Assembly: GCA_017634975.1 (NCBI GenBank)
Contig: JAGBMJ010000047.1
Coordinates: forward strand, 1-63,110
Reading direction: 5' to 3'
DNA: 63,110 bases
Source of the DNA: Lachnospiraceae bacterium
Lineage (GTDB): Bacteria; Bacillota; Clostridia; Lachnospirales; Lachnospiraceae
The notes beneath the pieces were generated by a model. The model saw only the letters and a program-made list of their open reading frames with translations. It had not been told where the DNA came from and searched no databases. The translations under genes and the position numbers were made by a program. Numbering within the stretch: the stretch's first letter is position 1; every line of letters begins with the position of its first letter. Below, piece by piece: positions 7,218-16,149 of the stretch.

Positions 7218-8372
7218 ATGAAACGAGTATTTATGATCGTGCTGGACAGCATGGGGATTGGTGAGATGCCGGATGCGGAACAGTTTGGGGATGCCGGGAG
7301 TAATACGCTGAAGAGCTGTGCGAGCAGTGAGAAATTTCATATGGAAAATATGAAAGATCTGGGATTGTTCAATATCGAAGGGGTGGACTGGTGCGAAGGT
7401 GCAAAGGAACCTAAGGGGGCATATGCGCGTATGGCAGAGGCGTCCCAGGGAAAGGATACGACGACCGGGCACTGGGAGATGGCCGGGATCATCTCAAAGA
7501 ATCCGATGCCGACCTATCCGGACGGTTTTCCAAAGGAAGTGATGGACGAGTTTGAAAAGCAGACCGGCAGAGGCTGGCTGGTGAACAAACCGTATTCCGG
7601 TACCGCGGTCATCAATGAATACGGCGATGAGCACGTAAAGACCGGCAAACTGATCGTGTATACCTCGGCAGATTCGGTATTTCAGATCGCGGCACATGAA
7701 GATCTGGTACCGCCCGAGCAGCTGTATGAGTATTGCCGTATCGCCAGAAGGATCCTGCAGGGGGATCATGCGGTCGGCCGCGTCATCGCCAGACCGTTTA
7801 TCGGAAGCGGCAACGGCAATTATACCCGTACGCCCAGACGGCACGACTTTTCCCTGGAGCCGACCGGTACAACCATACTGGATCAGGTGATCGAAGCGGG
7901 ACAGACGGTGCTGGCCGTAGGCAAGATCAAAGATATCTTTGCCGGACGCAGTATTTCGGATTTTGTATACACGCAGAATAACGCGGAAGGGATCGAACGT
8001 ACACTGGAATACATGGACCGCGATTTTGAGGGACTGTGCTTTACCAACCTGGTTGATACGGATATGATCTACGGTCACCGCAGGGATATCGACGGCTACG
8101 CGGAGGCGCTTACGTATTTTGACCGCAAACTGCCGGAGATCCTGGCAAAGCTCCGGGAGGATGACATCCTGATCGTTACGGCGGATCATGGCTGTGATCC
8201 CGGCTATACCAAAACGACGGACCATACCCGTGAATATGTGCCGTTTGTGGCATACGGCAGAAATGTACCGGCGGGCGATTACGGCACGAGAGAGACCTTT
8301 GCCGATATCGGAGCTACCGTGCTGAAATACCTCGGGATCCCGCAGAAGATCGCGGGAACGGCGATCTTTTAG
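7218..8372 (+). CDS. deoB: Phosphopentomutase
   Basis: DeoB interconverts ribose-1-phosphate and ribose-5-phosphate (and the deoxy forms), linking nucleoside breakdown to the pentose phosphate pathway in the cytoplasm. The 384-residue product has the usual family length. It shows the alkaline-phosphatase-superfamily metal sites: VLDSMGIGEMPDA at residue 8, GKDTTTGHWEM near 78 with the phosphorylated Thr region, a DTDMIYGHR segment near 280 and ADHGCDPGYTKTTDHTRE near 322. The frame is open from further upstream, but ATG 7218 follows a good AGGAGG at 7204-7209 and gives the correct N-terminus. It appears to be transcribed alone; the DegV gene has its own promoter. Confidence 0.95.
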   Translation: MKRVFMIVLDSMGIGEMPDAEQFGDAGSNTLKSCASSEKFHMENMKDLGLFNIEGVDWCEGAKEPKGAYARMAEASQGKDTTTGHWEMAGIISKNPMPTYPDGFPKEVMDEFEKQTGRGWLVNKPYSGTAVINEYGDEHVKTGKLIVYTSADSVFQIAAHEDLVPPEQLYEYCRIARRILQGDHAVGRVIARPFIGSGNGNYTRTPRRHDFSLEPTGTTILDQVIEAGQTVLAVGKIKDIFAGRSISDFVYTQNNAEGIERTLEYMDRDFEGLCFTNLVDTDMIYGHRRDIDGYAEALTYFDRKLPEILAKLREDDILIVTADHGCDPGYTKTTDHTREYVPFVAYGRNVPAGDYGTRETFADIGATVLKYLGIPQKIAGTAIF

Positions 8373-8445
8373 CTTATAGCATTCTGTGGGCAGAAGGTTA
8401 TTTTCAGGGATGTAGTATTAAAAACTACATTACATGATATTCTTC

Positions 8446-8474
8446 TTTACATTGCTTTTGCGGTATGCTAGAAT
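8446..8474 (+). promoter_or_regulatory. SigA-type promoter of the degV-like gene
   Basis: TTTACA (8446-8451), a 17-base spacer and TAGAAT (8469-8474) lie about 95 bases upstream of the start codon at 8568. The intervening leader has no clear regulatory fold that I can see. Confidence 0.65.
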
Positions 8475-8567
8475 AAACCGTGTTATGTAAAGCGAACCGT
8501 TGCGGCCCGGCACAGGCGGAAGGAACCTGTGATCCGGACGGGAAAACGGTACAACAGGAGGAAGAGT

Positions 8568-9440
8568 ATGTACAAGATTTTGACGGAAAATACCTGCGAT
8601 CTTTCGCTGGAATGGCTGAACGCACACGATGTCGGTCTTTTGTATCTGAGCACGATCGTGGGCGATACCGTATATAATGCGGAGAATCCACTGGATAACC
8701 GGGAGTTTTACCGGATGCTCAAGGAAGGGGCAAAACCTTCCACATCTCAGGTAAACGTGGATGAAGCGAAGAAGTGGTTTGAGGAGCATATCGAAGAGAC
8801 GGATCAGTTTTTGTATATCGGCTTTGCTTCGGGGCTGTCCGGCACCGTGAACAGTGTAAAGGTGGCGGTATCGGAGATCCTGGAAAAATATCCGGACAAG
8901 CAGATCGAGATCGTGGATACACAGACGGCTTCGGCCAGTGAAGGGCTGATGGTGGTTCGTGCCGTGCAGATGCGCGACGAAGGGAAGTCTTTTGAAGAAG
9001 TGACTGCGTGGGTGCGGAAGTACAGCCCTTTGGCCTGCACGCTCTTTACGGTAGATGATCTGATGGATCTGTGGCGTGGCGGACGCGTCAAGAAATCCAG
9101 CGCGATCGTCGGCAATCTGGCCGGGATCAAGCCGATCCTGTATCTGGATGATGCGGGTAAGATCCAGACGGCGGAGAAGATCCGCGGACGCAAGAAGGCA
9201 TTGACAACTCTTGTAGATTATCTGGAAGAACTGGGGGAGCCGTATAAGGGTGAGAACGGTGAGATGATCGTGATCGCGCACGGAGATGCTTTGGAAGATG
9301 CGGAATTTCTGAAGAATGAGATCGAAACACGGCTGGGTTATCATAATTTTATGATCACCAATGTGGGACCGATCATCGGAACGCATACCGGTGCCAGCAT
9401 CATCGTACTCTCCTGCTTCGGAAAAGCACGTACGAGATAA
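8568..9440 (+). CDS. DegV family (fatty-acid binding) protein
   Basis: A 290-residue cytoplasmic protein of the DegV family, whose members bind a fatty acid and in many Firmicutes serve as FakB subunits that present it to the kinase FakA. The N-terminus YKILTENTCDLS corresponds to the family's TDSTCDL start, and FASGLSGTVNSVK near residue 85 is the conserved fatty-acid carboxylate-binding SGT region. HGDA and ETRLG follow in the C-terminal half. An AGGAGGAAGAG binding site decides for the ATG at 8568 over an upstream in-frame codon at 8529. No fakA gene is in the window. Some DegV proteins have unknown ligands. Confidence 0.85.
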   Translation: MYKILTENTCDLSLEWLNAHDVGLLYLSTIVGDTVYNAENPLDNREFYRMLKEGAKPSTSQVNVDEAKKWFEEHIEETDQFLYIGFASGLSGTVNSVKVAVSEILEKYPDKQIEIVDTQTASASEGLMVVRAVQMRDEGKSFEEVTAWVRKYSPLACTLFTVDDLMDLWRGGRVKKSSAIVGNLAGIKPILYLDDAGKIQTAEKIRGRKKALTTLVDYLEELGEPYKGENGEMIVIAHGDALEDAEFLKNEIETRLGYHNFMITNVGPIIGTHTGASIIVLSCFGKARTR

Positions 9441-9471
9441 GCGTTTGTTATTTAGGAAAGACGGGTGGCGG

Positions 9472-10476
9472 ATGAAGAAGAAATATTTATGGATGTCAGC
9501 GGCGGTATTCGTTCTGCTGACGCTGATGTTTCTGCCGATTCGGGCGATGGCGGCGCCGCAGCAGATGCCGGACGGCGGTATCTTTGATGCAGAGTATTAT
9601 GCACAGCAAAACCCGGATGTGGTCGCGGTGCTGGGAACGGATCCGGCCCGGCTGTATCAGCATTATCTGACCTGCGGACGGAACGAAGGGCGGCAGCCGT
9701 ATTCTACGGAACTCGGACCGGATTATGCGCAGGCACGTATCAAGGTGTTTTCGGCAGTGATCATCGCCGGTACGGTTTATGAAAACGGTGTGATCACGGA
9801 ATCCCGGCCGGGATACTGCAAGGTGGAATATCCGGGAGGTGATACGGTATGTACGGGAAGGTTTTCGACTTCCACGGAGGAATCTGCATTGTTTGATGCA
9901 CAGCGTTATGCGGCAGACAATCCGGATATCGCAGCCAGCGTCGGCACTTCTCAGACCGCACTTTGGAACCATTATAAGAACTATGGTGTGTATGAAGGAC
10001 GCCCGGCTTATGCAACCACACCGAACGGAAATGCCAAACTGGCTGTGATCGATATCGTCTCACAGATCACAAATGTAACGATGAGCGAGCGCGAAAAAGT
10101 AAAAGCGGTTCACGACTGGATCATCAATAATACGACTTACGGTACATTGAGCGGCCGGCAGGATCAGTTTATGACCGGTGTACTTTACCAGAAACGGGCC
10201 GTATGTGCAGGATATGCTGATCTGTTTTCTTATGCGATGACGGTGCTGGGGATCCCGTGTGAACTGGTGACGGGCTACGGAAAGGGTGGAGACCATGCCT
10301 GGAACCGCGTGTTTATTGAGGGTGAGTGGAAGTACATTGATGTCACCTGGGACGATCTGATCGTATATTATAATGGTGTACGACGGGAAGTGCTGAAATA
10401 TGATTACTTTTTGATCTCGGCCGGCGAGATGGAACGGGATCACAGGACCACGTTGACCAAGAGATATTATTACTAG
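9472..10476 (+). CDS. Secreted transglutaminase-like protein with two YY-repeat units
   Basis: The 334-residue product has a signal peptide (cleavage likely after AMA at residue 27). Two similar repeats follow, at about 38-78 and 141-182, with the pattern FDA..YA..NPD then HY...G..EGR, probably wall- or surface-binding units. A transglutaminase-like core comes last, with Cys245 (AVCAGYA), His275 (DHAW) and Asp290 (DVTWDD) forming a complete catalytic triad. Such proteins may act as proteases or cross-linking enzymes outside the cell; the substrate is unknown. ATG 9472 is chosen because it gives the signal peptide; the frame is open further upstream into the DegV gene. A terminator follows at 10485. 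Confidence 0.82.
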   Translation: MKKKYLWMSAAVFVLLTLMFLPIRAMAAPQQMPDGGIFDAEYYAQQNPDVVAVLGTDPARLYQHYLTCGRNEGRQPYSTELGPDYAQARIKVFSAVIIAGTVYENGVITESRPGYCKVEYPGGDTVCTGRFSTSTEESALFDAQRYAADNPDIAASVGTSQTALWNHYKNYGVYEGRPAYATTPNGNAKLAVIDIVSQITNVTMSEREKVKAVHDWIINNTTYGTLSGRQDQFMTGVLYQKRAVCAGYADLFSYAMTVLGIPCELVTGYGKGGDHAWNRVFIEGEWKYIDVTWDDLIVYYNGVRREVLKYDYFLISAGEMERDHRTTLTKRYYY

Positions 10477-10484
10477 TATAAAGT

Positions 10485-10522
10485 GCAAGTTGTCTGTGCA
10501 ATACAGGCAACTTGCCTTTTTT
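10485..10522 (+). terminator. Rho-independent terminator
   Basis: GCAAGTTG at 10485-10492 pairs with CAACTTGC at 10508-10515, with an inner CTGT/ACAG pair, followed by a T-run at 10517-10522. It ends the transglutaminase-like gene. Confidence 0.9.
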
Positions 10523-10565
10523 GTGTGTTCTTCTGCTGGAGATTATTATTGTAAACCGATTTCTA

Positions 10566-10594
10566 TTGCTATTTGCATGAAAAAAGAATATAAT
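10566..10594 (+). promoter_or_regulatory. SigA-type promoter of prfC
   Basis: TTGCTA (10566-10571), a 17-base spacer and a perfect TATAAT (10589-10594) lie 75 bases upstream of the prfC start. It follows directly after the preceding terminator. Confidence 0.75.
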
Positions 10595-10669
10595 GTAATG
10601 AACAGAAATATTTTTTTGTATGCCGTCCCGAAGACGGGGAACGGTCAGTAGTGAGGAGGAGAAAAAGTT

Positions 10670-12259
10670 TTGGCTTCATTATCGGAAGAAATAAGCCGCA
10701 GACGGACTTTTGCGATCATTTCGCATCCGGATGCCGGTAAGACGACTTTGACAGAAAAACTGTTGTTATACGGAGGGGCGATCAATCTGGCCGGTTCCGT
10801 AAAAGGAAAGGCAACGGCAAGACATGCGGTTTCGGACTGGATGGAGATCGAGAAGGAGAGAGGTATTTCGGTCACGTCTTCCGTTCTGCAGTTTGAGTAT
10901 GACGGTTATTGCATCAATATCCTGGACACGCCGGGACATCAGGACTTCTCGGAAGATACCTATCGTACACTGATGGCAGCCGATTCGGCGGTCATGGTGA
11001 TCGATGCATCCAAGGGTGTGGAGCCGCAGACGAGAAAGCTGTTTAAGGTCTGTGCTATGCGCGGGATTCCCATCTTTACCTTTATCAACAAGATGGATCG
11101 CGATGCATTGGATACTTTTGATCTGCTGGACAATGTCGAGAAGGAACTGGGGATCGATACATGTCCCGTCAACTGGCCCATCGGTTCCGGTAAGAATTTT
11201 AAGGGTGTGTACGATCTGGAGAAGAAGGAACTGATCGTCTTCTCGGATACCGAAAAAGGTACAAAAGAAGGTACGACGGAGGAGATCTCCGATATCGCAC
11301 AGATCCATGAATACATTGGTGCGGAAGCTTCGGAGAAGCTCGATGAAGAACTGGAACTGCTGAGCGCAGGAGCCGATTTTGATCTGGAGCAGGTTCGTGC
11401 CGGCAAGCTGACACCGGTATTTTTCGGTTCGGCACTGACCAACTTCGGTGTGGAGTACTTCCTGCAGCATTATCTGCATATGGCGATGGCACCGAGCGGG
11501 CGTGTTTCGGAAGGCAGGGTTGTGGAACCGGCGGAAAACGGTTTTTCCGCATTTGTCTTCAAGATCCAGGCTAATATGAACAAAGCCCATCGCGACAGGA
11601 TCGCATTCATGCGTATCTGCTCCGGTAAATTTGACGCCCAGATGAACATCAAGCACGTACAGAGCGGACGGACGATGCGTCTGCAGCAGCCGCAGCAGAT
11701 CATGGCAGATGAGCGCAAGGTCTTAAGCGAAGCGTATGCGGGCGATATCATCGGTGTTTTTGATCCGGGCAACTTTTCTATCGGCGATACGGTATGTGAG
11801 CCGAAGGAGAATGTACGATACGAAGGCATCCCGACCTTCGCACCCGAGCATTTTGCAAGGGTACGTCAGGTCGATACGATGAAGCGTAAGCAGTTTGTAA
11901 AGGGGGTGGAGCAGATCGCGCAGGAAGGTGCGATCCAGATCTTCCAGGAGATCGCTTCCGGTATGGAGGAGATCATCGTCGGAGTGGTAGGCGTGCTGCA
12001 GTTTGATGTGCTGAAGTATCGTCTGGAAAATGAGTACAACGTAGAGATCCGGCTGGAGCCGCTGCCCTATGAGCATATCCGCTGGATCGTGAATAAAAAC
12101 GAAGTGGATGTCAAGAAACTGACCGGTACTTCAGATATGAAGAAAGTACAGGATCTGAAAGGTAATCCGCTGTTGCTCTTTGTAAATGCATGGAGTGTAG
12201 GGATGACGGAAGAACGCAATCCGGGACTGCAGTTGAGTGAGTTCGGTAAGGATTGGTAG
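10670..12259 (+). CDS. prfC: Peptide chain release factor 3
   Basis: RF3 is a translational GTPase that removes RF1 or RF2 from the ribosome after peptide release. The 529-residue product has the normal length. The G domain shows G1 HPDAGKTTL at about residue 18, G3 DTPGHQDFSE near 88 and G4 NKMD near 142, with the conserved KERGISVTSSV switch. The domain II and C-terminal domain follow to GLQLSEFGKDW. The start codon is TTG at 10670, supported by GAGGAGGAG upstream and by the N-terminus beginning directly before the family's conserved RRTFAIISH. It has its own promoter and is not clearly linked with its neighbours. Confidence 0.95.
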   Translation: MASLSEEISRRRTFAIISHPDAGKTTLTEKLLLYGGAINLAGSVKGKATARHAVSDWMEIEKERGISVTSSVLQFEYDGYCINILDTPGHQDFSEDTYRTLMAADSAVMVIDASKGVEPQTRKLFKVCAMRGIPIFTFINKMDRDALDTFDLLDNVEKELGIDTCPVNWPIGSGKNFKGVYDLEKKELIVFSDTEKGTKEGTTEEISDIAQIHEYIGAEASEKLDEELELLSAGADFDLEQVRAGKLTPVFFGSALTNFGVEYFLQHYLHMAMAPSGRVSEGRVVEPAENGFSAFVFKIQANMNKAHRDRIAFMRICSGKFDAQMNIKHVQSGRTMRLQQPQQIMADERKVLSEAYAGDIIGVFDPGNFSIGDTVCEPKENVRYEGIPTFAPEHFARVRQVDTMKRKQFVKGVEQIAQEGAIQIFQEIASGMEEIIVGVVGVLQFDVLKYRLENEYNVEIRLEPLPYEHIRWIVNKNEVDVKKLTGTSDMKKVQDLKGNPLLLFVNAWSVGMTEERNPGLQLSEFGKDW

Positions 12260-12334
12260 GGATTGACGAAAACGCCCGGATTGACTGCGGGAGCACACAG
12301 CATTATCGGAAGGGGATCCCCCCGGGGGTGAAGT

Positions 12335-13678
12335 ATGAGAGAAAAAAAGAATCGCAGAAAGTTATGGATTCCGATGCTGCTGATCTTATCGGTATTGTCT
12401 GCCTGCGGGAAGAAAACGGCATCCGGGACAGAGGCGCAGGCACCGCGTGTCAGCAAAGGAACGATCGAAGCTTCCGACATCGGTCTGGCAGAGCCACCTG
12501 CATCGGGAGAAGAAGAGAGCAATACGGCCGGCAGCTATACACTTCCGCAGAAAACCGGATACGAAGCTCCGAGTTCCACGGAAAATCGTACGATCGTACG
12601 CAGCAGCCGTGTAGATCTGGAAAAAGCGCGTATCTCGATCGGGATCACGGAATCTGAGATCAAGAAGCGGATGCGCGAGCAGACAGGAAACTATTTCTTT
12701 GATCTGATGGAAGCAGATCAGCAGATGCTGTACACCGAGATCCTGATGGTGCTGGAAAAACATGGAGAGAATATCCTGATCTCGGCCAAGGATGCAGATA
12801 CACTGAAGAATGTTTTCCTCTGTGTATTTCAGGATCATCCGGAGATCTACTGGATCGATGGTTACGGATACAGCCGATACGGCAGCGGCAACAATAGCTA
12901 CTTTACCTTCAGCGGCAAGTATACCTACAGCAAAGCGGAATGCGATGCGTATCAGCCGATGATCGATGCGTATGTTTCCAAATGCGAAGCCGGTCTGCCA
13001 CAGGGGGCAAGGGATTACGAAAAGGTAAAATACGTATACGAATACATCATCCAGAAGACGGATTATGATCTGGCCGCGCGGGATAACCAGAATATCCTTT
13101 CCGTATTTCTCTACGGAGAATCGGTATGTCAGGGATATGCAAAAGCGGTGCAGTATCTGCTGAGGGATATGGATGTGCCATGCACGATGGTTGTAGGCAA
13201 GGTAAACAACGGCGAAGGACATGCCTGGAATCTGGTCAATGTGGATGGTTCGTATTACTATGTGGATGCGACCTGGGGGGATGCCGGATATATCAGCGAT
13301 ACCGATGAGGGGGATACTCTTCCGAACGGCGTCAGTTATCATTTCCTGAATGTAACGACGGAAGAGATGAACCACACACATACTTTGGATAATGTTATGC
13401 CGATGCCGTACTGCATCGCGACGGATGCCAATTATTATGTGCGGGAAGGGGATTATGTGATCGGCTACCAGTCATCCAAGCTGAAGAAGCTGTTTGAAGA
13501 AGCGGCAGGCAACGGTGAAAACTATGTCAGCTTCAAATGCTCTTCGGAAGCGGTCTACAATCTGTGCGTGACCAAGCTGCTGGAAAAACAGGAAGTGTTT
13601 AATTATCTGCCGGCCGGAGCTAAATCGGTGGATTATTTTACGGACGAAGATCTGTTTATCATCTCGTTCTGGTTTTAA
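12335..13678 (+). CDS. Lipoprotein with transglutaminase-like domain
   Basis: The 447-residue product starts with a basic region, a hydrophobic stretch and the lipobox LSAC (Cys24), so it should be anchored to the outer face of the membrane. After a Ser/Glu-rich linker of some 80 residues comes an alpha-helical part and a transglutaminase-like core with Cys265 (SVCQGYA), His296 (EGHAWN) and Asp311 (VDATWGD). The triad is complete. The C-terminal 100 residues are not recognised. GGGGGTGAAGT precedes the ATG. Together with the gene at 9472 it makes two extracellular transglutaminase-like proteins on either side of prfC; they are not close copies of each other. Substrate unknown. Confidence 0.82.
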   Translation: MREKKNRRKLWIPMLLILSVLSACGKKTASGTEAQAPRVSKGTIEASDIGLAEPPASGEEESNTAGSYTLPQKTGYEAPSSTENRTIVRSSRVDLEKARISIGITESEIKKRMREQTGNYFFDLMEADQQMLYTEILMVLEKHGENILISAKDADTLKNVFLCVFQDHPEIYWIDGYGYSRYGSGNNSYFTFSGKYTYSKAECDAYQPMIDAYVSKCEAGLPQGARDYEKVKYVYEYIIQKTDYDLAARDNQNILSVFLYGESVCQGYAKAVQYLLRDMDVPCTMVVGKVNNGEGHAWNLVNVDGSYYYVDATWGDAGYISDTDEGDTLPNGVSYHFLNVTTEEMNHTHTLDNVMPMPYCIATDANYYVREGDYVIGYQSSKLKKLFEEAAGNGENYVSFKCSSEAVYNLCVTKLLEKQEVFNYLPAGAKSVDYFTDEDLFIISFWF

Positions 13679-13682
13679 TATC

Positions 13683-13827
13683 GTTACTATTCACAGCCCT
13701 TCGTGCTGTGATAGTAACGGGTTTTGCCAATAAGAATCGCCTGCGGCGATGGGCAAAACCCATCTCACGCAAAGTGTTTTGAGTCGTAATCGCGCAGCAA
13801 GTGCGCGATTCGACTGTGAATGGTAAC
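13683..13827. repeat. 145 bp multi-hairpin palindromic element
   Basis: The element has outer arms GTTACTATTCACAG (13683-13696) and CTGTGAATGGTAAC (13814-13827), one mismatch. Inside are three hairpins: 13683-13697 with 13705-13718; GGGTTTTGCC with GGCAAAACCC at 13719-13761, itself enclosing ATCGCC-TGC-GGCGAT; and 13783-13814 built on AATCGCGCA/TGCGCGATT. The left arm can pair either with its near or its far partner, so a cloverleaf and an alternative fold compete. No coding capacity and no T-run. It looks like a dispersed structured repeat or small non-autonomous element. Confidence 0.8.
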
Positions 13828-13840
13828 TTAATATCATCAA

Positions 13841-13869
13841 TTGAAATATAGAAAGATATGTGTTATACT
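13841..13869 (+). promoter_or_regulatory. Promoter of the asp23-recN operon
   Basis: TTGAAA (13841-13846), 17 bases, TATACT (13864-13869). The RNA would start just before a hairpin (GGCGCTGATCA at 13871-13881 with TGATCAACGCC at 13893-13903) that ends 26 bases before the asp23 start; this may stabilise the message or tune translation. Confidence 0.7.
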
Positions 13870-13929
13870 AGGCGCTGATCAGTTTTTGCAATTGATCAAC
13901 GCCTGGCTATGAAAGGAGAGGTTTCGGAA

Positions 13930-14310
13930 ATGGAAACAAACAATATTACTCTGCGCGCAGATGAGAATAATGTCGGTTCCGTTCAGATCGCAGATGATGT
14001 CGTATCGATGATCGCGGCGCTGGCAGCTTCCGAGGTGGAAGGTGTGAGCTCTGTGGTAGGGGATATCACAAACGAGGTGATGAGCAAGGTCGGTATGAAA
14101 AAACTGACCAAGGGTGTACGTGTAGACCTTCTGGATAACAAAGTATCCATCGATCTGTCGATCATGATCGGATTCGGATATCCGATCCCGGAAACCAGCC
14201 GTCTGGTACAGGAAAAGGTAAAGAATTCCGTGGAGACGATGACAGGCCTTACGGTAGAAGATATCAATATCCGTGTTGCAGCGGTCAATATGTCTAAGGT
14301 AAAGGGATAA
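13930..14310 (+). CDS. Asp23/Gls24 family envelope stress protein
   Basis: A 126-residue acidic protein of the Asp23/Gls24 family, which in Firmicutes is a peripheral membrane or nucleoid-associated protein linked to envelope homeostasis. It has the family features: VQIADDVVSMIAALAASEVEGV, then LTKGVRVDLLDNKVSIDLSI and a C-terminal VQEKVKNSVETMTGL.VEDINIRV. An in-frame ATG at 13909 exists, but AAGGAGAGG at 13912-13920 is the ribosome binding site of the ATG at 13930. It is the first gene of the operon running to recN; asp23 followed by nusB is the standard order in Clostridia. Confidence 0.9.
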   Translation: METNNITLRADENNVGSVQIADDVVSMIAALAASEVEGVSSVVGDITNEVMSKVGMKKLTKGVRVDLLDNKVSIDLSIMIGFGYPIPETSRLVQEKVKNSVETMTGLTVEDINIRVAAVNMSKVKG

Positions 14311-14787
14311 ATGAGCAGAAGGGCAAACAGAGAAAAAGTATTTCAAGTATTATTCAGCGCAGATTATTATGCGCCGGAAGAGATGGGGGAACAGATCCGT
14401 CTCTTTTTTGCGGATGAAGAGGAGCGTTTCTTCGAGAAGAAAATGGAAGAAGCGGAAGAAAAAGGCGTAAAAGGTGCGCCGGAGGAGCTGATCCTGCCGG
14501 CTTCTTTTGCAAAGAGCCGTGAAGAGGTGACGAAACGGGTAGAGAGTATTCTGCCGCGCATTCCGGAATTGGACAAAAAACTCGATGAGAAAATCGACGG
14601 GTGGGATACTACACGTATCGGTCGTGTGGAACTTACGGTCCTGCGACTGGCTCTTTATGAAATGCTGTATGACGACGAGATCTCGGAAGCGGTAGCGATC
14701 AATGAAGCGGTAGAGATCGCCAAGAAATACGGGCAGGAAAAATCGTCAGAATTCATCAATGGAGTATTGGCGAAGTTTACGGCCTGA
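14311..14787 (+). CDS. nusB: Transcription antitermination factor NusB
   Basis: NusB with NusE (S10) binds boxA RNA and supports antitermination, mainly in rRNA operons. The 158-residue all-helical product carries the N-terminal SRRANREKVFQVLFSADYY and the typical C-terminal LTVLRLALYEMLY..E.....AINEAVEIAKKYG....EFINGVL. An acidic insert between residues 25 and 60 makes it somewhat longer than the common 130-145 residues. AAAGGG lies upstream and the start follows the asp23 stop directly. Confidence 0.95.
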   Translation: MSRRANREKVFQVLFSADYYAPEEMGEQIRLFFADEEERFFEKKMEEAEEKGVKGAPEELILPASFAKSREEVTKRVESILPRIPELDKKLDEKIDGWDTTRIGRVELTVLRLALYEMLYDDEISEAVAINEAVEIAKKYGQEKSSEFINGVLAKFTA

Positions 14788-14802
14788 AATGAGACATTGT
14801 CT

Positions 14803-16149
14803 ATGGCAAAGAATGTTTATTCTGTATCACAGGTAAGTTCTTATATAAAAAACATGTTCGACCAGGACTATATGCTCGGAGGCATACAGGTCCGGGGCGA
14901 GATCAGTAATCTGAAATATCATAATTCCGGTCATATTTATTTTTCACTGAAAGATGAAAAGGCAGTCATTGCCTGTGTGATGTTTCGCTCATCCGCGGCA
15001 TCCCTGACCTTCCGTATGCAGGAAGGCATGGGGGTGGTGGCGAGCGGAAGCATCAGTGTATACGTAGAGGGCGGCAGATACCAGCTCTATGTCAATCGTG
15101 TCGTGCAGGAAGGTCAGGGCAATCTGGCCGAGCAGTTTGAGCGGCTGAAAGTACGGCTGGAAGAAAAAGGGCTGTTTGCTCCGGAATATAAGCAGCCGAT
15201 CCCGTTTTATGCAAAGAAGGTGGGGATCGTGACAGCGGCGACGGGAGCGGCGGTACGGGATATCATAAATGTGGCGACCAGAAGAAATCCTTACGTGCAG
15301 CTGATCCTGTATCCGGCTACGGTACAGGGAGAGACGGCGAAGGAAAGTATCGTGCGCGGGATCCGGGCGCTGGAGGCCTATGGCGTGGATGTGATGATCG
15401 TCGGGCGCGGCGGAGGATCGATCGAGGATCTGTGGGCGTTTAATGAGGAGGTTGTGGCACAGGCGATTTTTGACTGCAGTGTGCCGATCATCAGTGCCGT
15501 TGGGCACGAGACGGATTATACGATCGCCGATTTTGTGGCGGATCTGCGGGCACCGACTCCATCGGCAGCTGCTGAGCTGGCAGTAAGGGATATCCGTGAG
15601 ATCCTGACGCAGAAGGACGGATATGCACGCAGACTGGAGTTTGCAATGACCTCTGTGACCGGACGGTACCGGCAGCGGCTGGAAAATGCCGGCGAACGGT
15701 TGAAGCAGCATTCTCCGAAGGGGCAGTTAAATACCATGCGGGAGCGTGCCGTACGCCTGGAAGATGCCTATAACGGGCATATGAATTACCGTCTGGAACA
15801 GGCGCATCAGCGGATCGAACGCATGCAGGAACGTATGGGACCACTGGCAGAGCGGCACATGCGGGATAAGAAGCTGCAATACGAGCGGCTGGAACAGCGG
15901 CTGCAGCCCGTGATGGAAAAACTTCTGCAGGAGAGAAAAGCAAAGTTTACCATCCTGCTGGAACGGATGAAGGCAAGATCACCGCTGGATCGTCTGGGAG
16001 GCGGATATGTCTACCTTTCGGATCCGAAGGGACAGGCAATCCGGGAGGCAAAACAGGTGAAAGCAGGAGATGAACTGATGCTGCGGCTGAAGGACGGAAG
16101 GATCCGGGCGCATGCGACGGAAGTAGTAACGGAAAGCGGGGAAGAGTGA
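14803..16149 (+). CDS. xseA: Exodeoxyribonuclease VII large subunit
   Basis: XseA is the catalytic subunit of exonuclease VII, which degrades single-stranded DNA from both ends into short oligonucleotides. The 448-residue product has the N-terminal OB-fold (YSVSQVSSYIKNMF....GGIQVRGEISNLK..NSGHIYFSLKD), the conserved catalytic region with VMIVGRGGGSIEDLWAFNEE and AVGHETDYTIADFVADLRAPTPSAAAE split over residues 200-260, and a long coiled coil that binds XseB. An in-frame TTG lies two codons upstream; I prefer ATG 14803, although neither start has a strong ribosome binding site. The stop overlaps the xseB start. Confidence 0.95.
   Translation: MAKNVYSVSQVSSYIKNMFDQDYMLGGIQVRGEISNLKYHNSGHIYFSLKDEKAVIACVMFRSSAASLTFRMQEGMGVVASGSISVYVEGGRYQLYVNRVVQEGQGNLAEQFERLKVRLEEKGLFAPEYKQPIPFYAKKVGIVTAATGAAVRDIINVATRRNPYVQLILYPATVQGETAKESIVRGIRALEAYGVDVMIVGRGGGSIEDLWAFNEEVVAQAIFDCSVPIISAVGHETDYTIADFVADLRAPTPSAAAELAVRDIREILTQKDGYARRLEFAMTSVTGRYRQRLENAGERLKQHSPKGQLNTMRERAVRLEDAYNGHMNYRLEQAHQRIERMQERMGPLAERHMRDKKLQYERLEQRLQPVMEKLLQERKAKFTILLERMKARSPLDRLGGGYVYLSDPKGQAIREAKQVKAGDELMLRLKDGRIRAHATEVVTESGEE

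Noticed and set aside
8430-9386. 318-codon open frame on the minus strand opposite the DegV gene
   Set aside because: The plus strand encodes a clear DegV protein with promoter and ribosome binding site. The opposite frame has no recognisable family and an Arg/His/Ile-rich composition typical of antisense frames in this genome.
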